A DNA stretch of 64,000 bases, taken from positions 1 through 64,000 of the forward strand of contig CATOPL010000007.1 of assembly GCA_951802115.1 (NCBI GenBank). The letters are read 5' to 3'. A program made the translations under genes and the position numbers. Positions 43,918-53,961 of the stretch are shown one piece after another. Position 1 is the stretch's first letter. Each line of letters opens with the position of its first letter. A model generated the notes under the pieces. That model was not told the DNA's origin, made no database searches, and worked only from the letters and a program-made list of their open reading frames with translations. This DNA is from an uncultured Lachnospiraceae bacterium (GTDB lineage: Bacteria; Bacillota; Clostridia; Lachnospirales; Lachnospiraceae).

Positions 43918-45198
43918 ATGATATTTTCAAGAACAACCTCACTGAAAGGAACCGTTACTGTCCCCGGGGACAAAAGCATCTCCCATCGTTCTGTCATGTT
44001 TGGAGCGCTGGCAGAAGGAACGACCCGGGTCACCAACTTTTTACAGGGTGCCGACTGTCTCTCTACCATAAACTGTTTTCAGAAGCTTGGAATCCGGATT
44101 GAGAATCAGGAAAATGAGCTTCTCATCCACGGAAAAGGCCTGCACGGTCTGAACGCTCCGACAGAAATACTGGATATGGGAAACAGCGGAACCACCACCC
44201 GGCTGATCTGCGGTATTCTCGCCGGACAAACATTTTCATCAGAGTTAAACGGCGATCAATCGATCCAGAACCGCCCTATGAAACGGATCATGGAACCGCT
44301 TTCTCAGATGGGCGCACGGATTGAAAGTATTCACGGCAACGGCTGTGCTCCGCTGCGCATCCAGGGGGCAAGCCTTCACGGCATCCATTATGTCTCCGAA
44401 GTTGCTTCTGCTCAGGTCAAATCCTGTATTTTGCTGGCCGGACTCTACGCCGACGGTCCCACCAGCGTGACAGAGCCTAATCTGTCAAGAAACCATTCAG
44501 AACTTATGCTGAAGCATTTCGGGGCTTCGCTCAAAAGTGAAGGCACAACTGCCACGATTTTTCCTGAACCAAAACTTTACGCTCAGGAGATTCAGGTGCC
44601 GGGTGATATCTCTTCCGCCGCTTATTTTATCACGGCAGGGCTTGTGATTCCGGGATCCGAAATCCTCATAAAGCATGTGGGAGTGAACCCAACCAGAGAC
44701 GGTATTTTAAAAGTATGCAAAGAGATGGGCGCAGACCTCACACTGCAGAATGAGAATCATGGAAATGGAGAACCGACGGCCGACATCCTGGTCCGCTACA
44801 GCAGCCTTAAAGGAATCACTATAGGAGGTTCTGTCATCCCCGCCCTGATTGATGAACTTCCGGTGATCGCTGTTCTTGCCTGCTTTGCAGAGGGAACGAC
44901 CATCATCAGGGACGCCCAGGAACTGAAAGTAAAAGAATCCAACCGGATTGATGTGATGGTGAAAAATCTCAGCGCCATGGGTGCACATATTACCGCTACC
45001 GAAGACGGCATGATCATCGAAGGCGGCTATCCGCTGCACGGCGCCGTCATAGACAGTCGTCTCGACCACCGCATCGCCATGAGCTTTGCCGTCGCCGCAC
45101 TGGCTGCAGACGGAGAGACCAAAATCACAGATGCCGACTGCGTCCGTATCAGTTATCCGGCGTTTTATGAAGATTTGAAAAAACTCTGCCATGGATAA
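43918..45198 (+). CDS. aroA: 3-phosphoshikimate 1-carboxyvinyltransferase (EPSP synthase)
   Basis: A 426-residue enzyme of the shikimate pathway joining PEP to shikimate 3-phosphate. Signatures: GDKSISHRSVMFGALAEG, MGNSGTTTRL, NRPMKRIMEPL and EIQVPGDISSAAYFI, ending with KVKESNRID and DHRIAMSFAVA. Start at ATG 43918, six bases after GGAG; ATG 43906 has a poor site. It pairs with tyrA upstream in aromatic amino-acid synthesis. Confidence 0.95.
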   Translation: MIFSRTTSLKGTVTVPGDKSISHRSVMFGALAEGTTRVTNFLQGADCLSTINCFQKLGIRIENQENELLIHGKGLHGLNAPTEILDMGNSGTTTRLICGILAGQTFSSELNGDQSIQNRPMKRIMEPLSQMGARIESIHGNGCAPLRIQGASLHGIHYVSEVASAQVKSCILLAGLYADGPTSVTEPNLSRNHSELMLKHFGASLKSEGTTATIFPEPKLYAQEIQVPGDISSAAYFITAGLVIPGSEILIKHVGVNPTRDGILKVCKEMGADLTLQNENHGNGEPTADILVRYSSLKGITIGGSVIPALIDELPVIAVLACFAEGTTIIRDAQELKVKESNRIDVMVKNLSAMGAHITATEDGMIIEGGYPLHGAVIDSRLDHRIAMSFAVAALAADGETKITDADCVRISYPAFYEDLKKLCHG

Positions 45199-45359
45199 TG
45201 AACCTTCTGTTTAGGTCAAGGGAAGAAAGCAAAGCTTTTCTGAAACTGATTTCGACAATCATTTACTGCTGAAAGTGTATCTTTCTATGGAAATCTTCGC
45301 AAAAACATTGTAAAATAAAGAAAATACACTTGACAAACCTACAGGAGAAGGAAAATACC

Positions 45360-45977
45360 ATGAATTGTATTATCATCGGAGTCGCCGGCGGGACCGGCTC
45401 AGGAAAATCCACCTTTACCAACCGTCTAAAAGAGGAATTCAGCGAAGATGTCGCCGTGATCTATCATGACAATTATTATCGCCGGCAGGATGACATCTCT
45501 TTCGAAGACCGTAAAAAAGTAAACTATGATCATCCTGATTCTCTGGAAACACAGCTTTTGCTGGAACATCTGCATATGCTCAAAGACGGTTTGGCCGTAG
45601 ACTGCCCGGTCTATGATTACAGCCGTCATAACCGTTCTGATCAGACGGTCCATATTGAACCCCGAAAGATCATACTTGCTGAAGGAATTCTTCTGCTCGC
45701 TGACAAACGGATCCGGGATCTTCTGGATATTAAAATTTATGTGGAAGCAGACGCGGACGAGCGGATTCTCCGCCGGGTAGTCAGAGATGTGAAAGAACGC
45801 GGACGGGATATCGACAATATCGTTGAACAGTATCTGACTACTGTCAAGCCTATGCATTACCTGTATGTGGAACCTACGCGGGCTATGGCGGACATTGTAA
45901 TCAACAGCGGCATGAACAATGTAGCTTTTGACATTGTCCGTTCCAGAATCCAACTGATGTTAGAGGCCGCAGACTGA
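45360..45977 (+). CDS. udk: Uridine kinase
   Basis: A 205-residue P-loop kinase phosphorylating uridine or cytidine. Walker A GGTGSGKSTFTNRL near the N terminus, YHDNYYRRQDDISFEDR, PVYDYSRHNRSDQT and IILAEGILLLADKRIRDLLD match the family. Start 45360 after AGGAGAAGG; the longer TTG frame is not needed. It is distinct from the larger kinase at 13.3 kb. Confidence 0.9.
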   Translation: MNCIIIGVAGGTGSGKSTFTNRLKEEFSEDVAVIYHDNYYRRQDDISFEDRKKVNYDHPDSLETQLLLEHLHMLKDGLAVDCPVYDYSRHNRSDQTVHIEPRKIILAEGILLLADKRIRDLLDIKIYVEADADERILRRVVRDVKERGRDIDNIVEQYLTTVKPMHYLYVEPTRAMADIVINSGMNNVAFDIVRSRIQLMLEAAD

Positions 45978-46028
45978 CAAAAATTACCGATAACCTACCA
46001 GATGATTTGCCAATATAGAAGAAAAGAA

Positions 46029-46066
46029 GAATCCCCGGACTAAGTCGCATCACGGTTCGGGGATTC
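46029..46066. terminator. Bidirectional terminator between udk and queA
   Basis: gaatccccggac (46029-46040) and gttcggggattc (46055-46066) form a 12-bp stem with one G-U pair. Confidence 0.8.
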
Positions 46067-46088
46067 ATTCTTTGTCAACTTGGACTCT

Positions 46089-47114
46089 TCATTTGATAAA
46101 CATCGCATCCCCAAAACTGAAGAAACGATATCGTTCTTTTACTGCTTCTGCATAGGCAGCCATAATTTTATCTCTTCCCGCCAGTGCTGACACCAGCATC
46201 ATCAGCGTAGATTCCGGCAGATGAAAATTTGTGATCAGACAGTCTACCAGCCGGAATTCATATCCCGGATAGATAAAAATATCTGTCCACCCGCTTCCTG
46301 CTTTCAGTATTCCTTCCGTTCCCGAAGCAGACTCCAGCGTCCGGCAGCTTGTGGTGCCAACGGCAATCACTCTTCCGCCCTGTGCCTTTGTCTGGTTGAT
46401 CAGTCTTGCCTGTTCCTCTTCCACCATATAAAATTCCGAATGCATATGGTGATCCATTATATTTTCTGCTTTCACCGGGCGGAAAGTTCCAAGTCCCACA
46501 TGCAGCGTCACATGGGCGATACGAATTCCTTTCTCCCGAATCATCTGCAGAAGCTCAGGAGTAAAATGCAGGCCCGCCGTCGGTGCGGCGGCAGAACCGT
46601 CATGTTTTGCATAGACAGTCTGATAGCGGTTCCTGTCCTTCAGCTGATGTGTGATATAAGGCGGCAGTGGCATCTGCCCCAGCCGGTCCAGAATCTCTTC
46701 AAAAATGCCTTCATAATAAAACCGTATTTTTCGGTTCCCGTCTTCCACCACTTCCAGCACTTCACCTGTCAGAAGCCCGTCCCCAAAAAGAATTTTTGTC
46801 CCGGGCCTGGCCTTTTTTCCGGGCTTCACCAGTGTTTCCCACACATTTTCCTCCCGGCGTTTCAGCAAAAGCACCTCGACTTTGGCTCCTGTGCCTTCAC
46901 GAATCCCCACTAAACGGGCCGGGATCACTCTGGTATTGTTCACCACCAAGCAATCCCCCGGGTTAAGAATATCGATAATCTCCCTGAATATGTGATGTTC
47001 TGTTCTGCCGCTCTCCCTGTCAAGAGTCAGAAGTCTTGAAGCCGACCGATCTTCCAGCGGATCCTGCGCAATCAGTTCCTGGGGAAGTTCATAATAAAAG
47101 TCATGTAAATTCAT
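46089..47114 (-). CDS. queA: S-adenosylmethionine:tRNA ribosyltransferase-isomerase
   Basis: A 341-residue queuosine-pathway enzyme that moves the ribosyl part of SAM onto preQ1 in tRNA. Signatures: [65 protein letters not shown] and [18 protein letters not shown]. Full length. It follows cotH by 18 bases on the minus strand, so it may share the pheST-cotH transcript. The other queuosine genes are not in this window. Confidence 0.95.
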   Translation of the reverse strand: MNLHDFYYELPQELIAQDPLEDRSASRLLTLDRESGRTEHHIFREIIDILNPGDCLVVNNTRVIPARLVGIREGTGAKVEVLLLKRREENVWETLVKPGKKARPGTKILFGDGLLTGEVLEVVEDGNRKIRFYYEGIFEEILDRLGQMPLPPYITHQLKDRNRYQTVYAKHDGSAAAPTAGLHFTPELLQMIREKGIRIAHVTLHVGLGTFRPVKAENIMDHHMHSEFYMVEEEQARLINQTKAQGGRVIAVGTTSCRTLESASGTEGILKAGSGWTDIFIYPGYEFRLVDCLITNFHLPESTLMMLVSALAGRDKIMAAYAEAVKERYRFFSFGDAMFIK

Positions 47115-47132
47115 ATATGTCCTCTGTTTTTC

Positions 47133-48815
47133 TCATTCTAACCGGATATCAAATAAAGATTTAATCTCTGTGCGCATCATCTCCGGCCGTTTTTCAACAA
47201 ACTCATAGATCGTTTCCAGGTTCTGCTCCACTTCCGTCATATTCATTGTATATGTCTCGTCAATGCTCTGTTTATAGGCAAAACTCTCTGCCAGCTCCTG
47301 GTCGCGCTCCGCGCGCAGTTGCTCTATTTCCGCACGGATTTTTTCTTCTGTAAAATACTCATGGATGCAGAGTTCTATGTAATCAGCAAACTTTATCTGC
47401 ATGTCCCGGCGTCTCATAACTGCGCCGAACAGGGCACTTTCTTCCTTGACCGTCTGAATCGACAGCCAGTCTTCCTCCGGCTCATTGAAAATATTAAATC
47501 CGGCTTCCATATCATAATACAGATAACGCCATTTCCCGTCCTGCCTGTCGTCTCCATAAACTCCGTTGGAGCTGTAATATCGATACAGCTTTACATTGTT
47601 CAGCGGCCAGTCCCAGTTTCCAATATAGGTTTCAACAGCAAAATACTGTAGCATATTTTCCACATCAACCATCTTTTTAAATTCTTCAAATACCCTGTCA
47701 TCAGTCAGATCCTGATCCGCAAATGCCGCCAGCTGCTCATAATCTGCATATGCCTGGATATCACCTTCATCGGCATCAGCATCTCTGCGTATCTTATCGT
47801 CTCTTAGCTTCACTTTCCGGTAACTGTCTCCTGGCTGCATCAGACCATAATTCTCTTCCATATAACAGTCATCATAGACCTCCTGAAGCCATTCGAAATT
47901 ATAGTATTCTCCATTCAGCCATACAGATGCCGCCGATACGGATTTTGTATCAATCCCCTCAATCCGGCTGCATAGTCTTTGAAAAAGCTCTTCTCTGAAC
48001 AAAGTCACGCTTTTATCAAAACCATGAGCGCGCACAACCAGCCTCTCATAGGAATCCTGAACCCGCCCTTTTTCCCCTGGAAAATTGTCTGCAAAAAGCG
48101 GATAGGCAAAGGAATCTTCCCCGTATTCTCCTCTGGCATACATCTTAAACGATTTATAATAATACTGTCTGCTTGCATGCCCGAAAATACGAAGTCCGGC
48201 ATTCTGAGAGATCAGCCGTTCTCCGTCCGGGGACAAAATCTCCACATAAACATCCCGTTCCCAGTCCCGTCCCTCCTGTGTAAAATTGGCCGGCTGCGTC
48301 AGTTTTCCGGAAACATATTCCTCGCTTGCCCGATATTCATCCCGGATCTTCCCTTCCACCATAATCCCATGTTCATAATCATACAGATCATACGGATCAC
48401 TGACCAGACACACGATATAGGTGCTGAAACGATCTTCAATTGTCTTCCTGTCTTTCGCATAAAACCAGGTATGGGTAAACAGTTCCCCCCATACGTCTCT
48501 GTCCTCATCATAAGTACACGCACGCAGCGCACAGCTTTGTACCTGATCCGAGGCCTCCAGGATTACCGGCCCTTCATAAACCATGCTTTCCAGAGTCGGA
48601 ATACTTCCGTCCAGCGTGTAAAAGATCGGATCTTCACTTTTGCTGGATAGCTCCAGTACCAGGTCCCCTCCACAGAAAGGAGATTCCTGTGAAACCGTCA
48701 CGCGGGAAGCCTGTTCCATGGATGCTGCCCTGGACGGACTGATTACCGCCACCATAAGAAGGAACAGGGATGCCGCCATAAGAAGCAGCACCCTGACACT
48801 TTTTTTCCCATGCAT
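47133..48815 (-). CDS. CotH-kinase family exported protein
   Basis: A 560-residue protein with an N-terminal signal (VRVLLLMAASLFLLMVAVIS). A small beta-hexosaminidase-C-like domain (FYTLDGSIPTLESMVYEGP) is followed by a CotH atypical kinase domain. The core includes GNWDWPLNNVKLYRYY (metal and nucleotide Asn) and WRYLYYDMEAGFN, where the usual DxD-like pair reads DME. CotH proteins phosphorylate spore-coat or surface proteins; here the export signal suggests the cell surface. The start overlaps the pheT stop by one base (TAATG). Confidence 0.87.
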   Translation of the reverse strand: MHGKKSVRVLLLMAASLFLLMVAVISPSRAASMEQASRVTVSQESPFCGGDLVLELSSKSEDPIFYTLDGSIPTLESMVYEGPVILEASDQVQSCALRACTYDEDRDVWGELFTHTWFYAKDRKTIEDRFSTYIVCLVSDPYDLYDYEHGIMVEGKIRDEYRASEEYVSGKLTQPANFTQEGRDWERDVYVEILSPDGERLISQNAGLRIFGHASRQYYYKSFKMYARGEYGEDSFAYPLFADNFPGEKGRVQDSYERLVVRAHGFDKSVTLFREELFQRLCSRIEGIDTKSVSAASVWLNGEYYNFEWLQEVYDDCYMEENYGLMQPGDSYRKVKLRDDKIRRDADADEGDIQAYADYEQLAAFADQDLTDDRVFEEFKKMVDVENMLQYFAVETYIGNWDWPLNNVKLYRYYSSNGVYGDDRQDGKWRYLYYDMEAGFNIFNEPEEDWLSIQTVKEESALFGAVMRRRDMQIKFADYIELCIHEYFTEEKIRAEIEQLRAERDQELAESFAYKQSIDETYTMNMTEVEQNLETIYEFVEKRPEMMRTEIKSLFDIRLE

Positions 48816-51235
48816 TATTGTCTTAACTCCGCACCGAGAGACTGAAGGCCATTGAGAATCTTATTCATCACCTCAGTGATCTCTGTTTCTTCCAGTGTCT
48901 TATCCTTGGCACGGAATACAATGGAATATGCCACTGATTTATATCCTTCCTGAATCTGCTCTCCCTCATATACGTCAAAAAGTTCACAGCTTTCCAGAAT
49001 CTTTCCGCCGCGCAGCGCAATGATTTCTTCAATCTGACCAACAAGAATGTTTTTGGAAACCACCATGGAAATGTCGCGCGTCACAGCCGGGAATCTGGCA
49101 ATTCCTTCGTATTTCCGTTCAAAAGTTGCTTTTTCCACAATAGAAGGCATATCAAGAACAGCCACATATGCCCGTTCGCCGATACCGTAAGAAGCGGCAA
49201 CCGTCGGGTGAACTTCCCCCATATATCCGATCTTCACATCGTCATAAATAATATCGGCCTGGCGGCCCGGATGCAGAAACGGTTTGCCGGACTTCGGGTC
49301 ATAAGTTTCTTTTTTATGCATACCGATCTTGTCCAGAAACTCTTCTACCACACCTTTCATCGTGAAGAAATCTCCGTCTCCGTACATTCCCAGCGTAAAC
49401 TGCATCCGTTCATCTGGAAGCTCCTGAAGCGGAAGCGTTTTGGGAAGATAAATATTTCCCAGCTCATAAAGCCGGACATTTTTATTTCTGCGATTATAGT
49501 TGGTAGCCAGAGAGGTCAGCATACCGTTGAGCGAAACCGTCCTCATAATGGAAAAATCTTCCCCCAGGGGATTGGAGATCACTACTGCCTGCCGCTCCGG
49601 AGCATCCGCCGGCAACATCAGTCTGTCAAAGACTTTTGGACTTTCGAAACTATAATGCATCCCCTGTGAAAATCCGCTGAATTCTGCGATATCTCTTGCT
49701 ACTGCTTCCACTCTCAGATAGAATGGAAGTTTTCCCGTCGTTGCTTCTCCCCGCGGAAGCGTGGTCGGAATATTGTCATATCCGTAAAAGCGCGCCACTT
49801 CCTCCGCGATGTCGGCTGTACACAGCAGGTCCTGACGGAATGTCGGCACCGTCAGCTCTCCTGATTTCTCATCATACTGAAGTCCGAGCGGTTCAAAATA
49901 AGACAGCATCTGTTCTGCACTCAACTCCGTTCCCAGCAGTGCGTTGATGCGCGCCGGCTCAAAAAGTACCCGCACCGGCTCTCTCTCGTCCTCATATACA
50001 TCCACCATGCCGTCTACCACTTCTCCGACTCCAAGCTCTTCGATCAGCTGGCAGGCACGGTTGATGGCCTCCTTTGCATTGTTCGGGTCCAGCCCTTTTT
50101 CAAATTTCCCGGAAGCTTCTGTACGCAGACCTACTTTTTTACTGGACAGCCGGATATTCGTCCCATCAAAGCATGCCGCCTCAAATAACATCGTATGCAC
50201 CTCATCGGTAATCATGGAATTCTCACCGCCCATGATGCCCGCCATACCGACTGCCTTTTCACCGTCGCAGATCATCAGAACAGACTCATCCATCGTCCTC
50301 TCCTGACCGTCCAGTGTGACAAATTTTTCATCTTTTTCTGCACGGCGGACCACAATCCTGTGATCTGCAATGGTATCCAGATCATAAGCGTGCATCGGCT
50401 GACCGTATTCTTCCATCACATAATTTGTGATGTCAACTACATTATTGATCGGACGAATCCCTACAGAGGCAAGCCTTCTCTGCATCCATTCGGGAGACGG
50501 TGCAAGTTTGATATTCTTCACCACTCTTGCGCAGTATCTTGGACACAGTTTCGAATCTTTCACCTCTACCTTAATATAATTGTTTACATCGTCCCCGCTT
50601 CCCCTCACATCCACAGCCGGAGCCTTGTATTCTTTGCGGAAAGTAGCCGCTGCCTCCCTCGCAAGACCCAGAATACTGTAACAGTCTACACGGTTGGAAG
50701 TAATCTCAAATTCAAACACTACATCGCGAAGCCCCAGTGCTTCAATGGCATCCGCTCCAATTTTTGCATCCTCCGGAAAAATATAGATCCCAAGTTCCGG
50801 AGCTTCCGGATACATATCCCGGCTGGAACCAAGTTCTTCAATCGAGCACATCATACCGTTGGACTCAATTCCGCGAAGTTTTCCTTTTTTAATTTTGATT
50901 CCACCCGGAGTCATCTTGCCGTCGTGTCCTCCGGCAACACGCCCGCCGTCCACCACGACCGGGATCTTGTCCCCCTCTTTCACGTTAGGAGCGCCCGTCA
51001 CAATCTGAATATTTTCATCCTTTCCCACATTTACCTGACAGACGATCAGTTTGTCCGCATCCGGATGGCGTTCAATCTTTTCAATCCGGCCAATGATAAT
51101 CTGCTCCAGATCCGCATCCAGCTTTGTAAATCCTTCTACTTTGGAGCCGGACAGAGTCATGGCATCCGTAAATTCCTGTGCGGATACATCAAGATCCGGC
51201 ACATATGCTTTTATCCATGATAAAGATGCATTCAT
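48815..51235 (-). CDS. pheT: Phenylalanyl-tRNA synthetase beta subunit
   Basis: An 806-residue subunit. In order: the tRNA-binding EMAP-like domain (IIIGRIEKIERHPDADKLIV), the B3/B4 editing region (LGSSRDMYPEAPELGIYIF; RVDCYSILGLAREAAATF), the B5 DNA-binding-like fold, the catalytic-like core (VARFYGYDNIPTTLP) and the C-terminal anticodon-binding FDX-ACB domain (ARFPAVTRDISMVV). It starts about 400 bases after pheS, across a repeat array that interrupts what should be a tight operon. Confidence 0.96.
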   Translation of the reverse strand: MNASLSWIKAYVPDLDVSAQEFTDAMTLSGSKVEGFTKLDADLEQIIIGRIEKIERHPDADKLIVCQVNVGKDENIQIVTGAPNVKEGDKIPVVVDGGRVAGGHDGKMTPGGIKIKKGKLRGIESNGMMCSIEELGSSRDMYPEAPELGIYIFPEDAKIGADAIEALGLRDVVFEFEITSNRVDCYSILGLAREAAATFRKEYKAPAVDVRGSGDDVNNYIKVEVKDSKLCPRYCARVVKNIKLAPSPEWMQRRLASVGIRPINNVVDITNYVMEEYGQPMHAYDLDTIADHRIVVRRAEKDEKFVTLDGQERTMDESVLMICDGEKAVGMAGIMGGENSMITDEVHTMLFEAACFDGTNIRLSSKKVGLRTEASGKFEKGLDPNNAKEAINRACQLIEELGVGEVVDGMVDVYEDEREPVRVLFEPARINALLGTELSAEQMLSYFEPLGLQYDEKSGELTVPTFRQDLLCTADIAEEVARFYGYDNIPTTLPRGEATTGKLPFYLRVEAVARDIAEFSGFSQGMHYSFESPKVFDRLMLPADAPERQAVVISNPLGEDFSIMRTVSLNGMLTSLATNYNRRNKNVRLYELGNIYLPKTLPLQELPDERMQFTLGMYGDGDFFTMKGVVEEFLDKIGMHKKETYDPKSGKPFLHPGRQADIIYDDVKIGYMGEVHPTVAASYGIGERAYVAVLDMPSIVEKATFERKYEGIARFPAVTRDISMVVSKNILVGQIEEIIALRGGKILESCELFDVYEGEQIQEGYKSVAYSIVFRAKDKTLEETEITEVMNKILNGLQSLGAELRQ

Positions 51236-51259
51236 ATCTTTTTTCTCCTTCTATTTATA

Positions 51260-51603
51260 GTTCCGCATTTCCCGCTCGCTCTGCGCTTTCCTCTGGAAGT
51301 ATTTCCGAACGCGTCCGCGTTCGTACTTCCTTCCTGCTTTGCTCGGGCAAATGCTGTTTTCGTTCCGCATTTCCCGCTCGTACATTCTTTCCTGCTTTGC
51401 TCAGGCAAATGCTGTTTTCGTTCCGCATTTCCCGTTCGTACATTCTTTCCTGCTTTGCTCAGGCAAATGCTGTTTTCGTTCCGCATTTCCCGTTCGTACA
51501 TTCTTTCCTGCTTTGCTCAGGCAAATGCTGTTTTCGTTCCGCATTTCCCGTTCGTACATTCTTTCCTACTTTACTCGGGCAAATGCTGTTTTCGTTCCGC
51601 ATT
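51260..51603. repeat. Intergenic repeat array inside the pheS-pheT operon
   Basis: One 102-bp unit (51260-51361) is followed by four 58-bp units starting at 51362, 51420, 51478 and 51536, plus a partial unit at 51594. The 58-bp unit equals the long unit minus about 44 bp from its middle, which holds a palindrome around cgaacgcgtccgcgttcg (51308-51323). A period of 58 moves the reading frame with each copy, so the frames it opens are not a protein. Long units share their skeleton with the 105-bp repeat at 9934-10248. Confidence 0.92.
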
Positions 51604-51631
51604 TCCCGCTCCAGCGCCCTTTCCGGTCTCT

Positions 51632-52651
51632 TTAAAACTGGCGCAGGAACCTGATATCGTTCTCATACAAAAGCCGCATGTCATCAATCTCATATTTGAG
51701 CAACGCAATCCGCTCCAGACCGACGCCGAATGCAAAACCGGTATATGCTTCCGGATCAATGCCGCACATTTCCAGCACATGAGGATGTACCATACCGCAA
51801 CCAAGAATTTCGATCCATCCGGAACCTTTGCAGAAGCGGCACCCTTTACCTCCGCATTTAAAACAGGAAACATCCACCTCCGCGCTTGGCTCTGTGAATG
51901 GGAAATGATGAGGACGGAACTTTGTTTTTGTATCTTCACCAAACAATTCCTTGGCAAATTCCTCCAGAGTTCCCTTCAGATCCGCAAAGGTAATGTTTTT
52001 ATCAATGACCAGGCCCTCAATCTGATGAAAGGAAGGGGAATGCGTCGCATCCACTTCGTCGGAACGGAATACCCGCCCGGGCGAAATCATGCGGATCGGC
52101 AGTTTTCCCTTCTCCATGATCCGTGCCTGTACCGGTGAAGTCTGGGTGCGAAGCACAATCTCTTTGTTGATATAGAATGTATCCTGTTCGTCCTTAGCCG
52201 GATGATTGGCCGGAATATTCAGCTTTTCAAAATTGTAAAGATCGTATTCTACCTCCGGACCCTCAATCACTTCATAGCCCATACCGATAAAAATACGTTC
52301 TACCTCTTCCAGTGCAATCGTGTTGGGATGACGATGCCCGACGCCGTTTTTTTTCGCCGGCAGCGTCACATCGATGACTTCTGTCTTCAGCTTCATTTCA
52401 AGAAGCATCCGCTCCATCTGTTTCTTCGCATCCTCCATCACATGTTCAATTTCCGCACGTGTATCGTTGACCAGCTGTCCAAATGCCGGGCGATCTTCCG
52501 GTGCAATTTCTTTCATGCTTTTCAAAAGAGCAGTCAATTCTCCCTTTTTACCAAGTATAGACACACGCACATCGTTCAAAGCTTCCGGATTTTTAGACGC
52601 TTTGATCCTGGAAATCGCTTCTTCTCTGATTTTCTGCAATCTTTCTTTCAT
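51632..52651 (-). CDS. pheS: Phenylalanyl-tRNA synthetase alpha subunit
   Basis: A 339-residue class II synthetase subunit. The N-terminal coiled coil (MKERLQKIREEAISRIKASK) is followed by the catalytic core: HRHPNTIALEEVERIFIGMG, then SPVQARIMEKGKLPIRMIS, GRVFRSDEVDATHSPSFHQI and GFAFGVGLERIALL. Start MKERLQ at 52651 behind AAGGAG; the longer frame is not supported. Expression is controlled by the T-box leader just upstream. Confidence 0.96.
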   Translation of the reverse strand: MKERLQKIREEAISRIKASKNPEALNDVRVSILGKKGELTALLKSMKEIAPEDRPAFGQLVNDTRAEIEHVMEDAKKQMERMLLEMKLKTEVIDVTLPAKKNGVGHRHPNTIALEEVERIFIGMGYEVIEGPEVEYDLYNFEKLNIPANHPAKDEQDTFYINKEIVLRTQTSPVQARIMEKGKLPIRMISPGRVFRSDEVDATHSPSFHQIEGLVIDKNITFADLKGTLEEFAKELFGEDTKTKFRPHHFPFTEPSAEVDVSCFKCGGKGCRFCKGSGWIEILGCGMVHPHVLEMCGIDPEAYTGFAFGVGLERIALLKYEIDDMRLLYENDIRFLRQF

Positions 52652-52786
52652 CTTTATACTCCTTCCTGAAAAATAATCATCTTCATACTCAAATACATGC
52701 CTGGAGCGTGCCTGAACGTTCATTTCCGCCGTCTGCACGCCCGCAAAGCGGATACTGCTTTGCAGTCAGCAGGCCGCATTGCTGCG

Positions 52787-53038
52787 AAAAAAAAAGCCCC
52801 ATCCCCCATAAAAGGGACGAAACTTCTAATCCGCGGTACCACCCTGATTTCCGGACAAAACCGGACACTCCTGCTGCGTAACGTACAGAAAACGTCATTC
52901 CTTACTGTAATTTCAGGAATGCTGCTCCGGTGGGAAATTCACAATCCTGTCTGAACCTGGACGGGCTTGCAGCCGATGACCCTTCCTCTCTGTCGGAAAA
53001 CCGGATGTTACTGACACCTTCAGTGCATTTTTCATATC
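52787..53038 (-). promoter_or_regulatory. T-box riboswitch, phenylalanine-specific
   Basis: A leader that binds uncharged tRNA-Phe to prevent termination ahead of pheST. The T-box core AGGGTGGTACCGCG is at 52832-52845 (minus strand). The terminator has a 10-bp GUUUCGUCCC/GGGAUGGGGC stem followed by nine T (52787-52818). In stem I the specifier is probably TTC at 52934-52936, placed four bases before CGGAGC, exactly as CTC is in the leuA leader. Confidence 0.93.
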
Positions 53039-53045
53039 ATTGTTT

Positions 53046-53073
53046 ACTATAACACAGAATTCAGGAAAGTCAA
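53046..53073 (-). promoter_or_regulatory. pheST promoter
   Basis: On the minus strand, TTGACT (53068-53073), 16-bp spacer, TATAGT (53046-53051), immediately upstream of the T-box leader. Confidence 0.75.
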
Positions 53074-53089
53074 GCCCTTTTTTGACTTT

Positions 53090-53911
53090 CTACCAGCGAA
53101 GCACTGTTTCCTGTTCTTCCCTCCAGTGATTTATTTCCATGCCGATCAGCACAATGTACATAACTGCATACAGCCAGAACATAAGCAGCACCAGCGTGGT
53201 CAGACTCCCATACATATTGAACGCATTGCTGTATTTAATGTAAACAGAAAATCCATATGAAAACGAATACCAGCCTGCCGCTGCAAAGATTGCTCCTGGA
53301 AACTGATCGACAAAACCGGCTCTTCTGTTTGGAAGCACCGCATACAGCAATGCAAAAAAGAAAATAAACAGCCCCAGCATCAGCACCATGCGAAACGACA
53401 AAATGACCCGCGTGAAAATTGCCAGGAACGGAAAATATACAGCGAACAGTTCATGAATAGAAGTTCCAAATACAATGAGTATCAGCGTCGCTACAATCAG
53501 CAGCACAAACAGAAGCGCAAAAACCGCCCCGCGCAACCGCATCTGAATATAATTTGGTTTCTTCTCCACCCGACAGATCGCATTCATTCCTCTGTTCAGC
53601 GCCATAAAGCTTTTGCCTGCCGACCACACGGTCACCAGAGCGGAAATAGATACTGTCGCCACGGTCCGGCTGTACATTTCATCAATGATGCCGAACAGCC
53701 AGCTTTGAAAGCCGACCGGTACAATTTCCTGAATCAGATGATACAGATCCGCTTTCCCGATTCCTGTGAACTGTATCATAGATAAAAGCAGGATAATCAG
53801 AGGGAGAAAAGAAAGTATGATAAAATAAGCCGACTGTGCCGCATATGCCCCCACATGGCTCCTTTCCATATCGCTTTTCATATCCATACCTGCTTCTATC
53901 AAATGCATCAT
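53090..53911 (-). CDS. YihY/BrkB-family membrane protein
   Basis: A 273-residue protein with six predicted helices. The first region has AYAAQSAYFIILSFLPLIIL and the second VSISALVTVWSAGKSFMALN, the YihY/BrkB pattern. Once annotated as RNase BN, the family is now regarded as membrane proteins of unknown function. Its stop lies just before the pheST promoter; start after AGGA. Confidence 0.85.
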   Translation of the reverse strand: MMHLIEAGMDMKSDMERSHVGAYAAQSAYFIILSFLPLIILLLSMIQFTGIGKADLYHLIQEIVPVGFQSWLFGIIDEMYSRTVATVSISALVTVWSAGKSFMALNRGMNAICRVEKKPNYIQMRLRGAVFALLFVLLIVATLILIVFGTSIHELFAVYFPFLAIFTRVILSFRMVLMLGLFIFFFALLYAVLPNRRAGFVDQFPGAIFAAAGWYSFSYGFSVYIKYSNAFNMYGSLTTLVLLMFWLYAVMYIVLIGMEINHWREEQETVLRW

Positions 53912-53961
53912 TGTTCCTGAATGCCACCTTCTCTGTTCTTTAAAGCAATATCATACCTTAT

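Noticed and set aside
9934..51603. The two tandem arrays as possible CRISPR arrays
   Set aside because: Units are contiguous without unique spacers, and no cas gene is present.
51232..51654. Long frames on both strands across the pheS-pheT gap
   Set aside because: The 58-bp period shifts frame each copy, giving open frames in several phases; this marks non-coding repeats.
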